DNA from: Polytrichum commune | Taxonomy: Eukaryota > Streptophyta > Polytrichopsida > Polytrichales > Polytrichaceae | Assembly (NCBI GenBank): GCA_950295325.1 | Contig: OX485803.1 | Span: 5,580,001 to 5,644,000 of the forward strand | DNA length: 64,000 nucleotides | Direction of reading: 5' to 3' | Shown: one piece after another, positions 36,543 through 48,095 of the stretch | Layout of the letters: each line of letters opens with the position of its first letter | Numbering within the stretch: the stretch's first letter is position 1 | Notes under the pieces: generated by a model | Told to the model about the DNA's origin: nothing | Databases searched by the model: none | The model's input: only the letters and a program-made list of their open reading frames with translations | Translations under genes and position numbers: made by a program

Positions 36543-39185
36543 GAATTGTAAGCTGATTAGATTGAATAGCAGGCTGATTATTTAGGACTAAATTTGATTA
36601 CGAAGGGCATGACGATGCTTTGTGATGCTTTGTGATGCACATGAAAATGATGTTGCTGTTTGTGCAAAGGAAATTCCTGCTGTATATCTTTGATGGGTTC
36701 ATGTGACCTGTCTGAATGTATTACGAAAAAGGCTTTGTGAAGCCTGTGGCCTGTAGCTCAATTGTTTGTCTGTAGCTCAATTGTCTGTCTGAATGTATTA
36801 CGAAAAAGGCTTTGTGAAGCCTGTGGCCTGCTAGCATCTTGGTGGCCTATTGAGTACAACTACAAACCAGCGTCACCAAGTCTATTACTACTCACGGCTC
36901 TGGATTATTCATAAATTCTTGAAGGGGCAGGTAATCCATGAAAAGAATGCCTGACCACACCGTGGAATTGTTTATAGAGACTGTTCTGTAATGGTGTACA
37001 TAAGTGGTTTACCAATCAATACTCTCACCGAATCAATACTCTCAGTGGGGTAAAACATATCCGACCCGTGTTCATATATGTCTGGTATCATATCTTATAA
37101 TATTGAGCTTCTTATGCTCTTTGGAATTTCCCCAAAATTACATTATTCATATCATTATTGTATTTGCAAAAATGCATTGTTTGTAATACCATGGATCCAA
37201 CTAATCCTAGTTTCTAAGGAATCTTTATTACTTAGAACCGACTGGTATGTCCAATTTTAGATAACAGACCAACACTGGTTAATACACCACTCCTTTACAT
37301 AACACCCTCGATATTATGACACTTTTTTGCGAGACTAAACTCTTTAGTTCAAAACTCCCTCTTTTACACAACTACGACACTCGATAATGCTGCATTTAGA
37401 ATCTCCGTTTTGTCATAGTAAAGAGGTAGTTAATGCTCAAATCCTTTTCATTTATGTTGTGTACATCTAAAATACATACATATTCACTTGGGAACTACTT
37501 GGGAATTTCACTTATCATTGGGAACTTTATGAGAATTAGGGTTACTAGTGTAGAATGGACATGGTTAGGGTTAGAGTGGTCTCCAACCCTAGTATGTTGC
37601 CTTGTACACATGTGATATAATATCATCAATATCTTGATGCTAAACGTCGTCCATCACTGTTGTTTAGTTTTCTTATTAGATAACTCGTTATATTTTGATG
37701 TTAATGAAATTATTAGTTTTCAAAAGTTAGTAGGGAATTTAGATAAGACTACAATTGCTAACTTGGGTAGGCAACACCAGAGATCTTTGGACACCTATTT
37801 CAAGAGTTCTTGAGAATATTTGTAATTTCTTGGAGTTATAAGTTATTATTTCATACCGTCTATATTGTTTAAACTTGTTGCATATATATTTTTAACCTCA
37901 TATTACTTATGTTTTCATATTCCCTTAATAACACGACAACTTAACGCCATTTGTTATATTAATGAGAAGATGGCACTTTAATAATATGACTTCTGGTGTG
38001 TTTCCCAAACGTGTCATACTAAAGAGGAAGAGAAGGAAGGAGAGAATTATGTTGCAAATGTGATCCTTGTTAGAAACATACCATTTATAGGTGGTGGACA
38101 TCTCACTGTTAATTCAATGTTGTGGGATTTTGATTTGCGTGTCGAAGGAGACACATGAATACGGGAATTGCAATTCCTTACCACTTGTTATCTTCCACTA
38201 GATGAGCTTGAATTTTTAATTTTTTAATTTTTTGAAAATCATGAGTATCATAGATCATATTATCATCATAAAAAACACTAATGGTAAGGAACCGTGATTC
38301 TCATAGTGCATTGAACAAGTGAAGTGATGCTAAACTTGGTGTATAAGATGCATTTATTGTGCCTAATTGGGAGCCTCGTGACCTTGTTATTGAAAGAAAA
38401 CCCTTAAGCAATTTGTGCCCAGATCTCAAAGGGCAGATGCTATGAGATATAAAGAATCATCTTCAAATACCTATTGTGGATAAGTGCCATCAATTTCTTA
38501 ACCACTTATACAACCAATATGAATAGCAAATGGGCAATTATAACCTACAAATGTGTCAACCTTTAAGCTATAAGGAAATAATGCTCGAAATCGTCTTTGT
38601 CTTTCTGATTCTATATGATTGACACTAACTATCTAGATAATGAAGACATATTAGAGTTATTTGTAAAGCAAAGCAGACAAGACCATGGGTTTAGTCCCAA
38701 GTCTTGAGTTTACGAGAATTAACACAAAGTTATCCAAGTTTTTCTTCATGCTTAAAATTATCTTACACAAAGAGAGTGTTGTCAGGCTACTAAAATTTAG
38801 TTTTCTAGCTTATCCTACTAGGATGGGCGGGCCAAGCTAGTCTTGCATAGGCCAATCCATGATTTAGGATAGTGGGTCCCATGTGCATACTCTATTTAAA
38901 TCTTATATAATTTTAAAGTTTCAAAGGTGGAAAGAGGAAGTCCCAAAGATTTCACTCCACTTTCAAGATAGGCTCCAATACACAATGAGTTGATGAGCTC
39001 TTATTAGAAAAGATTTCTCAGAGAAGGATCAAAGCCACAATATTGTCCTGCTTTGAAGGACATTTTAAATAACTCTAATAGGTTTAATAATCAATTTAAT
39101 GTTCAAGAAAATTCCATAAACTTGGTTCGTATTATGCAATATCTTACTTTACTTAGAATCCTTTACAATAGTGAATCCATGAATC

Positions 39186-39241
39186 ATTATGATAATTATG
39201 ATAATTATTATGATAATAATAATAATTATTATTATTATTAC
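39186..39241. repeat. AT-rich microsatellite
   Basis: Degenerate runs of (gataatt), (aat) and (att) units. It also produces the all-Asn/Tyr open frame on the plus strand and poly-Ile on the minus strand, which are not genes. Confidence 0.8.
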
Positions 39242-39307
39242 CCTTGGTATATTCCCATTTTGATAATACTTAATGATAGTCCTCACTTGCAATATTACAC
39301 ACTCTAA

Positions 39308-39801
39308 GGGTTGCTTTACACACAGACCAAGAGCCGTGACCATGAAAACCTAAGGGCCCCTCAAGATCATCCAAAGGATGTATTGTGAGAAATAGAAATC
39401 CAAATCGCACTTAATTGGCCCTCAAGCTTATTGTAAAGTGGAAGTGGACCATGTTGAGGGATTGCAACATACATTTGGGTTAGGGTTTGGATTTCCACTA
39501 TGACAATATAATAATTTTAAGAGCCACTATCAATTGAATTGATTGGCATAGCCCCCCAATTTTGTATTTGGACTCACATGTTTGGATGGGCCTAAAGCAA
39601 TATCTGGTAGACTATGAAACTTTTTCACTTGTTGTGATGTAAGATACCATGTAGGATTTTCATCCATTCAAATTTTTTTGGTCCCTAAGGCCTTCAAGGT
39701 CTAGTGCAAAGTGAACTTGGACCATCTCATGCTTCTCGACCAATCACGTAATTTGTTTCTCACGCGTCAAACGCCCTCAAGTTCTAGTGTAAAGAAATTC
39801 C
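39308..39801. mobile_element. diverged MITE related to 28189-28687
   Basis: Begins GGGTTGCTTTACACACAGACC and continues with the same ordered blocks as the 28.2 kb element ('aagagcc.tgaccatgaaa', 'cccaattttgt.tt', 'gatg..atgtagga', 'gtgaacttggacc'). It ends near 'agtgtaaagaaattcc', the inverse of the start. Borders are approximate. Confidence 0.5.
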
Positions 39802-40624
39802 TTAGTCTTAATGTGATCTTCACAATTTATACAAAAACCGTCATCTAGCATGTATGAAGATAGTATGGAATAAACATGCATCAATAACATACATATATCA
39901 TTTATGATGTTATTAAAAAAAGATAGATGATCAATCTGCATTAAAAAAAATTGATTAGGTCTTAGGGATTGACATTCTTGTGGGTTTGCTTGCACGGGTA
40001 GATCACTCTAAGGCATTTTTGTGCACCACATGCGGCTGGGGGTCTTTTGTTTTGGGGCTATTTACCTCCAAGGGCTGAATTAAAGCCTCCCTATAATTAC
40101 TTAAATTTCAAAAATGGCCCATTTGTTTGCACCCTTCCATTACTTATATTGTTCAAGTCATTGCAATTTTTTGTACTCTATATTCCTTTTAAGTAATAAA
40201 AGCTAATCTACTTCCTAACGCAATTGGCGAGTGTTGAGGGAAAGCATGGAAACAAAGAAGGGTGCAAACAATAATACCATTGCAAACATTGTTATGATGA
40301 AAACACATAGGAGATGCCAGCACAAATACCATAGCGGTCATTGCAATGCTAAACATACCTTCTAGGATCCTTATCTTCAGCCCCTATATTAATTTTACAA
40401 AAAAATAATGGCCCACGTTTTATGTCCATCTAACTTATAAAGGGATTGTCTACATTTAATGGTCCCTTCATTATTTGGAATTCCTTTATAATTTTTATTT
40501 CAAATGATTTTAACCCTCTCTATATTATGCCGCACGTCGTTTTTAAATTGCACTAAGTGATCTACCCGTGTTTGCTTGACATTAAGGCACATGGTTGTCA
40601 TTTGGTTTGTTTTTTATGTTCTTC

Positions 40625-40900
40625 AACTTACTGATTCTATTTACACACAAAAAAACCTTGTGTTGCATTCACAAATTTACGATGAAACATCTACAAAAAC
40701 TGGATAAAAAATCGGACCTCCCTTGACTTAGTTACGAATATTGGAAGTGCATGTTTGTTGATTTCTTAACTGGATACATAAGTCATCCTAGTCATGCTCG
40801 CTATTGATTGTAGAGTAACTATGAATAGTTGAAGATGTAGTCCAATCTCTTTCAAACACGTGTCTTTACAATGTATGCTCTTTGATCCTCACCAAACCGC
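40625..40900 (-). repeat. dispersed repeat family R-A, reverse orientation
   Basis: Reverse-complement match to the 25.4 and 61.0 kb copies, ending in 'ctctttgatcctcaccaaacc'. Confidence 0.6.
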
Positions 40901-42323
40901 ATAACAATCTAATCTAGGGGTCACTTCAGACCCATCTACTTTAGGTGTTGCATTCTCACTCCAAATTTGAAGCATTTGAACTCTTTGTGGATATCTCATA
41001 CAATGGCCCTTTATCCAGTGGACACTGGGTCATTAATATTACGAACAAACACTTTATTCACGCCAATATTATGGATAATCATCATGAAATCATATCCTTA
41101 TGATTATAATACTCCAAAATCTTTGCTAGTTTCACAAATCCAATATATAAGGATTTAACTTCAAAAATTCACGAGCATGTCATGACATAGTATAATAAAG
41201 GGTTTATATTTTAAAGTTATGACAAACCCATGTGTTTTTAAACTAAAGAAGTTCGCCAAGAAAATTATATCACTTTTTTAATGCTATCTATAAAAACACT
41301 TCCAATATTCAACAAGAAACTTATTTTTTTTAAAGAAAGTGATCAAATTTAGATACAATGGAAGACATTGGGCTGATGACACCGTCTCCCCACCATTCTC
41401 CACTGTTTGTGCATAATAAACCTCCAAAAAAAAAAAAAAAAAAAAAAAGCAAAAAAAGTTAAGAAAGAGGGGCCTATGTCAAACTGTTCTCCCTAAAGCG
41501 AACATGCGACAGAAGAAAAATGAAACAACTCTAGAAAGGTGGGGCATGACTATCAAGTGCAAAAGTGAATGTGATGGGGGAAACTTAGGGGAGGTGGCAA
41601 ACATGAAGCCAAGGTGGCGACATGGCATGGGGAGATATGGGTATAAATGGTTTGCATGGGTGTATGGGGGTTGGGTTAATTCAGGATATTAATTCACATG
41701 CATGGGTGCAATGAACAAGCTGGACATAGTCAGGCCGGGATATTAATTTATGGGCATGGGTGCAACATGCCGGGACAACATGAATCCAAACTAGTAAATG
41801 TACATAACAAATAAAGATGTCTCCAACCCAAGATTACCGTTAATGAGGTACGCTTCACCCTTTGATCATAGTTGTAAACTCATAATTTATTTGTTAGAGC
41901 TTCTTACCATAAGCAATATAACACCGACCTCGGGCCAACTTAGAGGCAAGAGCCGTACATGACGATTACTTTGGAATTTTAGATATCTATATGTGTGTGT
42001 GTGTTCTCAAGAAAAATTCTTTATAGATTAAAGACATTCTTTCCACATGCGTGGTCCACATGTTATCTCAATCCACTCAAACTAACCCTCCAATCCAAGA
42101 CCATAACGACAAAATTCATTGGAAATGGTTTCTTTGGGCATCTAGGGGTTAATTTTGACATGGAAAATCCTTCTTTAATAAACTTGCCAAGTTGAAAGAA
42201 TAAGAGCCAAATGAACAATTTCGTACCCCAATATGCAGATCTTTTGAAAAAATTATGAAATGTTGGGCTTACAATCAAAGTGGGAGTCGTGTTTGAGGAT
42301 CGACTCTAGTAATTTTCTTTCTT

Positions 42324-42797
42324 GTACTACGCCATTTATGGTATTTAGTGTCACATGCACTATTTGCGAAGGGCCTCAAACAAATGCTTGGAGGTCCGAA
42401 AGTGCCACATCCGCTCAGTGCTAGCACGATACTATTTGTCAATATGAGAAACTTTTCAAGTGAAAAGTTATCTACATTACAACATTTAGTGTAGCACGTT
42501 GGGATACTTGAGATTATCATTTTATGTTTCAGTATGCAAGGGAGAAGGTATTTGAGCATACTAATGGCAAGTGTCATGTGTGCATTTTTAGTCAACTTGT
42601 AAACCATTATGTAGCACACGCATAACCCCTTTGAACATACTCATGCCAAGATATTAGTAAGCACATTGGATGCCAAGTGTCATAAGCTGACACTAGTGGT
42701 GAAGTTGTTGGTCATTGTTGTAACCTAGCATAGTACCCTCCAAATAGGATAAGTGACACAACTACACATGCAACACTAAATACCATAAACAATGTAC
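42324..42797. mobile_element. M-B family MITE
   Basis: Inverted ends GTACTACGCCATTTATGGTA.. and ..TACCATAAACAATGTAC bracket ~474 bp. Internal blocks ('gagcatactaatggcaagtgtcat', 'catgccaagatattagtaagc') recur in opposite orientation at 58752-59299. Confidence 0.6.
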
Positions 42798-42884
42798 TAC
42801 TAGGTTAATTGTTATCATACACACTTAGATTGCTAACTTAATGTATGAGGGTGTAATTCAATTTGCTATTCTTGTTCTTCATCT

Positions 42885-43165
42885 TCTATTGATCAATTGT
42901 TTGTCTTTAAATTTGTGTTGCATTAGCAAATCTATGACGAAATATCAACAAAATCATAGTGAAAATCATACCTCCTTTGATTTAGTTATGATTATCGGAA
43001 GTGCATGATTGTTGATCTTCTTTGATTGACTACGGAGGTCCTCCCACTTGTGTTCACTATTGACTGTGGAGAAGTTCAGAAAATTTGAAGACATAATCCA
43101 CTCTCTTGTAAACATCGTGTGTCTTTGTGGTGTTTGTTCTTTGATCCTCACCTAACCACACACCA
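42885..43165 (-). repeat. dispersed repeat family R-A, reverse orientation
   Basis: Same blocks as 40625-40900 ('gtgttgcat.agcaaatctatgacga', 'gattatcggaagtgcatg', 'tgttctttgatcctcacc'). Confidence 0.6.
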
Positions 43166-43324
43166 ATCAAATATAGGTGTCTGATTAAGAAAAAAGCAAC
43201 CGAACAACACCCACGTGTCGTCTTAGATTGTTTTGAGTACTAATCTTACAAGGAAGAAGTTAGAATCCATACATCTTCCGAGGCAATGAACAAAGCGAAC
43301 CAAGTGCTAGTTACAAATGAACTG

Positions 43325-43745
43325 GTTGAGTTTGAGAAATAACCGGTTGAAGTTCACGACTTTTGGAGAATTGTTGATCATTTTAGACGAATATATAGAA
43401 TATACCTCCACCTAATAAAGAAAAACCAAAAGATGTCAACATGTAAGCGGTTGGACTTGAAGACACTGAGATCTCAACCACTGCTCGGGGAGAACCGGTT
43501 GAGTTTGAGGTATAACCGGTTGAAATTGGAGACTTCAGGAGAGAGAATTACTGATCATTGTTGAGGAATCTATACAAGAATATTACCTCAGAATGAATTA
43601 AAGCAAAACCAGAAGATGTCAATATGTAACCGGCTGGATTTAGAATCACTCGGATCTTGACCGACTATATATTATGCCCAAACACTAGCTTCCCGTGCAC
43701 TGATCTCAACCATTGTGCCCAAAAATTCTGTCCGGACACAGTTCC
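43325..43745. repeat. ACCGGTT repeat family, two ~180 bp direct units
   Basis: Two adjacent units share 'ggttgagtttgag', 'taaccggttgaa', 'gatcat', 'aaaaccaaaagatgtcaa' and 'atgtaagcggttgga'. The right end carries 'ttatgcccaa..' and 'tgcccaaaaattctgtccgg'. Relatives at 47646-47730, 51185-51740 and 57970-58390 show the outer ends of the family (form: 'cagtgtcc..ga.atttttgggcataatc'). Confidence 0.65.
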
Positions 43746-43849
43746 GAGGTACTTGACTTGATAGTAACTGAAGCTTAAAGTCAAGATTCCCTGACATCCC
43801 ACGCCCATGGGGGAGTCCTCAGAATCAATGCACACAAGAGGACTGTCAG

Positions 43850-45125
43850 TTCCAAATGACAGTTTAGATGCACGGAGTTAATTAAGTTATAGTCAACCTC
43901 TGTCCCAAGACAGTTGAGAATCGACGTTCCAAGTTCCAACTACACTGATTATCACAAGTGACAGTTTAGATTAGATGCACAGAGTTACAAGTACACTGAT
44001 GATCAGAAATGACAGTTAGAACTGACGGTTTAGATGCATGGAGTTACAGCGACCCTCCATCACCGCAAGACAGTTGAGAATGAATCGACATTCCAAGTTC
44101 CAACTACACTCACTGATTATCACAAGTGACAGTTTAGATACACGGAATTACAACTACACTGATGATCAGAAATGACAGTTTAGATGCACGGAGTTACAGC
44201 GGCACTCCGTAGCAAGACAGTTGAGAATGAATCGACATTCCAAGTTCCAACTACACTCGGACCTCGTTGTTAACACGACACTCGTTAATTTACATGACAC
44301 CCTCAATGATATTACGACACTTTTTTGCGAGACCAAACTTTTTAGTTCAGAACTCCCTCTTTTACATGACTACGGCACTCGATAATGTGACATTTAGAAT
44401 CTCCGTTTTGTCATATTGAAGAGGTAGTTGCTGCTCAAATTCCTTTCACCTTTGTTATGTACATTTAAAATACATATATTTTCACTTGGGGACTACTTGG
44501 GAACTTCACTTATCATTGGGAATTTAGTGATGATTAGGGTTACTAGTGTAGAATGGACATTGTTAGGGTTAGAGTGGCCACCTACCTAGTATGTCGCCTT
44601 GTACACAAGTGATATAGTATCACTGGTATCTTGATGCTAAACGTCATGCATCTTTGTTGTCTAGTTTCTTATTAGAGAACTCTTTCTATTTTGGTGTTGA
44701 TGAAATTATTAGTTTTCAAAAGTTAGTAGAGAATTTAGATAAGATGACAGTTGCTAACTTGGGTAGGCACCAACATAGATCTCTAAAATCTTATGTGAAG
44801 AGTTCTTGAGAATATTTGAATCTATTTGGAGTTATAAGTTATTATTTCATACCATCTATATTGCTTAAACTCGTTATATATATTTTAAAGCTCATATTAC
44901 TTATTTTTTTGTATTCCCTCAGTAATACGACAACTTTACACCATTTGTCATCTTAATGAGAAGACGACACCTCGATAATATGACTTTTTTGTGTTTCCCA
45001 AACGTGTCATACTAAAGAGGGAGAACAATACACTGATTATTAGAATTGACAGTTTAGATGCATGGAGTTACAGCGACCCTCTGTCGCAAGACACTTAAGA
45101 CTCAACATTCCAAGTTCCAACTACA
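43850..45125. repeat. tandem array with 'gacagtttagatgcacggag' motif, interrupted by a transposon
   Basis: Ordered motifs 'acagttgagaatgaatcgac', 'attccaagttccaactacac', 'tgatta.cac/aga', 'tgacagtttagatgcacgga' and 'gttacagcg.c.ctc.gt' recur at irregular 60-110 bp spacing. The array is split by the element at 44254-45028 and resumes after it in register. Confidence 0.75.
44254..45028. mobile_element. Tc1/mariner-like miniature element, copy 2 (775 bp), at a TA site
   Basis: Its flanks are TA (44252-44253) and TA (45029-45030). In neighbouring tandem units the uninterrupted sequence is 'ccaactacactgatta', which is exactly what remains if the element and one TA are removed. It matches copy 1 over its whole length and has 'CCTC..' ends with 'tatgacac/cgacac' subterminal repeats, reminiscent of pogo/Tigger termini. 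It has no ORF and would need a transposase in trans. Confidence 0.75.
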
Positions 45126-45918
45126 CGTTTTTTCTTCTTCCAATTAGAGCGTGTTACTATTCAGAGTTATGCAATGCTATAACTATTTAATGATAGTGTA
45201 ATATTTTACCAAGCAAAGTCCTTCATGTTCTATAATGTCCGAACATCCTATTGAACTTTCATTAATAACATGATTTCATCGGTGTGGTGTTAGGTGTGGA
45301 TCTAAGAGCGGACATCGAAACGACATGTGTTTAAAAGAGATTAAACTACATGCCTAGAATTTGTTAACCATATCAATCTCAATCGTAAACATGATTTTCT
45401 TTGGGATATTTTCAAATTTTTTTGTTCTTGGACTTATATGAGTATTCAAGAACGAAGGAATATTCCTTCGATTATTCATAGGCCCTAGGCCCTCCCAATT
45501 GTGTTTACTATCAAGCTAAGAAAAATTTGCAAATATTTTGTGCATGTGGTCCAATACATCGTAACACACATATTTTTAAATCTCTATTCCTAACTACAAA
45601 CCAAGTTAGCTTACCATATACCACTTAAATGTTATTCACATTATTAAAGAGCTTCTTACAAATCACTTAAGGATCACATTTATACGCAAGAAAACAATTT
45701 TAACCTCTTGACATGCCAAAAACCCATGTATAAGATCATTATAATTATAAATACTCATAAACATCTTATAGGACTATATTAATATTCATTGAAACTGCCA
45801 AGTCCCATGCTCGCATCAATGCATTGATGAATATAAAAACATAACATAATCGTGTGTAAGAATGGCGGCTCAAAATATTAGATATTACATGATATTGTAG
45901 ATTGGATTCCCTGACCTA

Positions 45919-46067
45919 TCATAACATTACCTAACAATGTAGGCCCTTAAGAACAGATGTTGGGAGCTCAATTCAAATCTGAGTCTTTGTGCACAACTTT
46001 CCAAGCATCCGATTGTTATATTACCAGGGCCCACTGAACGAGCACTAAGTATTGAGTAATGTTACGA
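45919..46067. mobile_element. fold-back MITE, second copy
   Basis: Same ends and right arm as 30931-31089 ('tccaagcatccgattgtta', 'gggcccactgaac', 'ttgagtaatgtta'). The left arm is more diverged. Confidence 0.55.
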
Positions 46068-46194
46068 CCTAACCAAATTTGCACATTGATTTAAACTAAT
46101 GCCTTCAATAGGAGAACATCATTAGAAGAATAAAAAAAACTTCAAGCCATGCTACTTTTTAAGAAATAACTAAAGATAAACTTATTATCACAAA

Positions 46195-46445
46195 ACTTGT
46201 AGAAGACGTCAAAGCCTACGGCAAATGTACATGATGTGATCTATATGACAATGTACCTTCAATGTTGAAGTTTGCCATGTGGGAAGGCTCAAATTTATGA
46301 CAATAGAGGACAACCTTTCATTTCATTGTCAGTTCTCTACCATAGCAATAGCTCAAGGGTTACATGCATTTTGCCTCCCTTTAGCTAGTTGATATGATGG
46401 AGAGGTTTAGTAAGGAAAGGTACAAAGAGCTTTGGGTTTATCTTT
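46195..46445 (+). repeat. dispersed repeat pair member
   Basis: Blocks 'cttgtagaagacgtcaaagc', 'tacatgatgt', 'ccttcaatgttgaa', 'gaaggctcaa', 'ggacaacctttca' and 'ctcaagggt.acatg' recur in the same order at 49375-49640. Non-coding; type unknown. Confidence 0.6.
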
Positions 46446-46972
46446 GTTCGTTTGTACCAAATTTAATGAAGCCTATTCACTTCAGTAATTTGAGGGCTTA
46501 GTTTATGTTTAAGGGTCAAGGGTTTAGATCGGGGGGTTAATTTTGTATTTTAGAAAACTATGTGAGAACAAATATAGGGTCCATTTCAAAGTCGTGACCT
46601 ACAAATTATAAAACATGTATTTGAACTCCAAGTTATATCTTGAACTCCACGGTATTAAAAGAATTAGGGTGTTTACAAACTGACCATGTTAGAGAAATTT
46701 TAAAAGTAACGTACCGTAGGGTTCAATAGGGTGGGGAATTTAAATAATATATATTAGGGCCCCACACCTTAGGGAGACCTTATGCTATTTGCCTAATGAG
46801 GATGATCTCTATCCCGTCATCTCAAATAATGAGACTAATTTCATTAGGAGCATTCAATGTTCCATCCATAGACAAGGAAGGAGGAATGACTTCCCCCAAA
46901 ACCCTGATGGGGGCTCATTTCCACCCCCATCTCTCTCATGTGTTGTGTGGCTAACAAGGTATGGGAGCTCAT

Positions 46973-46982
46973 AGGAGTGTGC

Positions 46983-47016
<34 letters not shown>

Positions 47017-47105
47017 CACAAATTGAAAATTCAATTGCAAGAAGGAACCCAAAATACAACCAACCCGGGCGAGCCAATGCGACCCGAGTGGAAGGAGTGT
47101 GCAAG
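46973..47105 (-). mobile_element. small non-LTR retroposon (SINE-like) with 13 bp target duplication
   Basis: The 13-mer AGGAGTGTGCAAG occurs at 46973-46985 and again at 47093-47105. Between them lie 30 T (46987-47016) and a ~76 bp body, so the element is inserted on the minus strand with a 30-A tail. A long target duplication plus a poly(A) tail is the hallmark of LINE-mediated retroposition. The body is too short to show clear tRNA boxes A and B and may be 5'-truncated. Confidence 0.75.
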
Positions 47106-47645
47106 TTTTGAGTGTGCCATGGGAGCATGTTTAGGCTGTGATTACACAAGTGGCATGCAGGCATGGTTAGACTATGAGTATTTTTTTAATTTTTTTCCCT
47201 TTGAAATGCACTGAAGATTGCTTGTGGAATGTATGAATTTAGGGTTTAGGAACCGGTTGTGTGAGGAGGATGTGTAGCTTCTGGATCTATACTCATGGAT
47301 GTGTAGCACCAATTACAGTTGTACTTCATGGATCTATACTCCGTCATTTAGTATATGTGTAACTCCGTGAATTATACTCATGTTTTCCCCATGATTTAGT
47401 TTGAGTGGTGTGAAGTAAGTTCCCATTCCATCTCATCTGAAAGGAAGGAAAGAACTTCTTCATTGCCAGAAAGAGAAAAATTTTGTGCTCAATGAGCATC
47501 ATGCCTTACCCTTTGTAGCATTTTGCATGTGGTAGCGTTGATGTCTTGGAGCTTTTCTGGGCTGGATAGACTTTTCATATTGGACCCATTACAGAGCTTT
47601 TATGTAGTCTACTTTAGTGACTAAGTTTTTGTGACAGCTAATCAG

Positions 47646-48095
47646 TGTCCCGGGAGATTTTTGGGCATAATCGGTCAAAATCCTAATATTTCGAAGTCCA
47701 ATAGGTTATTTCTCAAACTCAATGCTAGAAGATTGGTACACTAAATATGATATTTAGTGTGACTTACTATTTGAAATTACACAATGCTATATCTATTTAT
47801 TGTACATTTCATATTTTACCGACAAATGTTAAATTGGTAGTTTGGACATTATAGAACAGTGACAACTTCACTTGGTAAAAATATTCAATAGTAAAAAGAT
47901 ATAGCATCTTGTAAATCCAAATAGTAAGTCACACTAAATATCATATTTGATGTAGTTCCCAAACATCAACGCTACCAAATGCAGATGACCAAATAGCATT
48001 TATGCTATTTTACAAGGCCGGTAATTTTTTTTGAAGTTTTGAACTTCAATTGGTTATTTCTCGAACTCAACCACTTCAACGGTAATTAGTTGACA
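47646..48095. repeat. ACCGGTT family copy, with an M-B MITE inside
   Basis: The left end 'cagtgtcccgggagatttttgggcataatc' (47646 on) and 'ttatttctcaaactcaa' match the family. The right remnant near 48040-48090 has 'cttcaattggttatttctcgaactcaaccactt'. The M-B element at 47735-47958 lies between them. Confidence 0.5.
47735..47958. mobile_element. M-B family MITE, uninterrupted 224 bp copy
   Basis: The ends are long inverted repeats (~60 bp): 'aaatatgatatttagtgtga', 'cttactatttg', 'gctatatct'. It gives the intact architecture with which the interrupted copy at 29138-29762 can be compared. Confidence 0.7.

Larger units (their letters stand above)
32479..37285 (+). mobile_element. hAT DNA transposon with intact termini and 8 bp target-site duplication
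   Basis: The element occupies 32487-37277 (4791 bp). Its ends are perfect inverted repeats, CAGTGTTGGTCTGTTAT and ATAACAGACCAACACTG. The flanking octamer GTTAATAC is duplicated exactly (32479-32486 and 37278-37285). An 8 bp duplication with CAGTG-type ends is diagnostic of the hAT superfamily. It carries a broken transposase gene (33012-36542) and a segment of unrelated sequence. A 46 bp direct repeat near the 3' end lies at 36708-36753 and 36785-36830. Confidence 0.95.
32464..38027. mobile_element. Tc1/mariner-like (pogo/Tigger-style) miniature element, copy 1, split by the hAT element
   Basis: The left 23 bp (TGGTCTAACCTCATTGTTAATAC, 32464-32486) and the sequence from 37286 to ~38027 together match copy 2 at 44254-45028 end to end. 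Copy 2 starts GGACCTCGTTGTTAACAC and continues GACACTCGTTAATTTACATG with no gap. So the hAT inserted ~23 bp inside the left end of this element. TA precedes the left end (32462-32463). The element is ~765 bp without the hAT, has no ORF, and carries 'CCTC..TAATA.GACA' motifs at both ends. Confidence 0.75.
38050..43300. other. repeat-rich AT-rich DNA without a recognised gene
   Basis: Holds a diverged Harbinger-like MITE (about 39308-39801), an AT trinucleotide/penta stretch (39186-39241), a 23-A run (41426-41448), two reverse R-A copies (40625-40900, 42885-43165) and an M-B relative (42324-42797). No coding family is recognised. Confidence 0.5.
45126..47640. other. repeat-rich DNA without a recognised gene
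   Basis: Contains a diverged fold-back MITE (45919-46067), a repeat at 46195-46445 that recurs at 49375-49640, and the small retroposon at 46986-47092. No coding family is recognised. Confidence 0.45.

Noticed and set aside
39053-39343. Open frames rich in Asn/Tyr (plus) and Ile (minus)
   Set aside because: Translation of an AT microsatellite, not a gene.
41426-41448. A23 run as a possible retroposon tail
   Set aside because: No target duplication could be found around it.
43850-45125. CRISPR-like regular repeats
   Set aside because: Plant nuclear context, irregular spacing and similar spacers; it is a tandem repeat array.
46844-47164. Open frame with a poly-Lys run
   Set aside because: It reads through the T30 tail of the retroposon.
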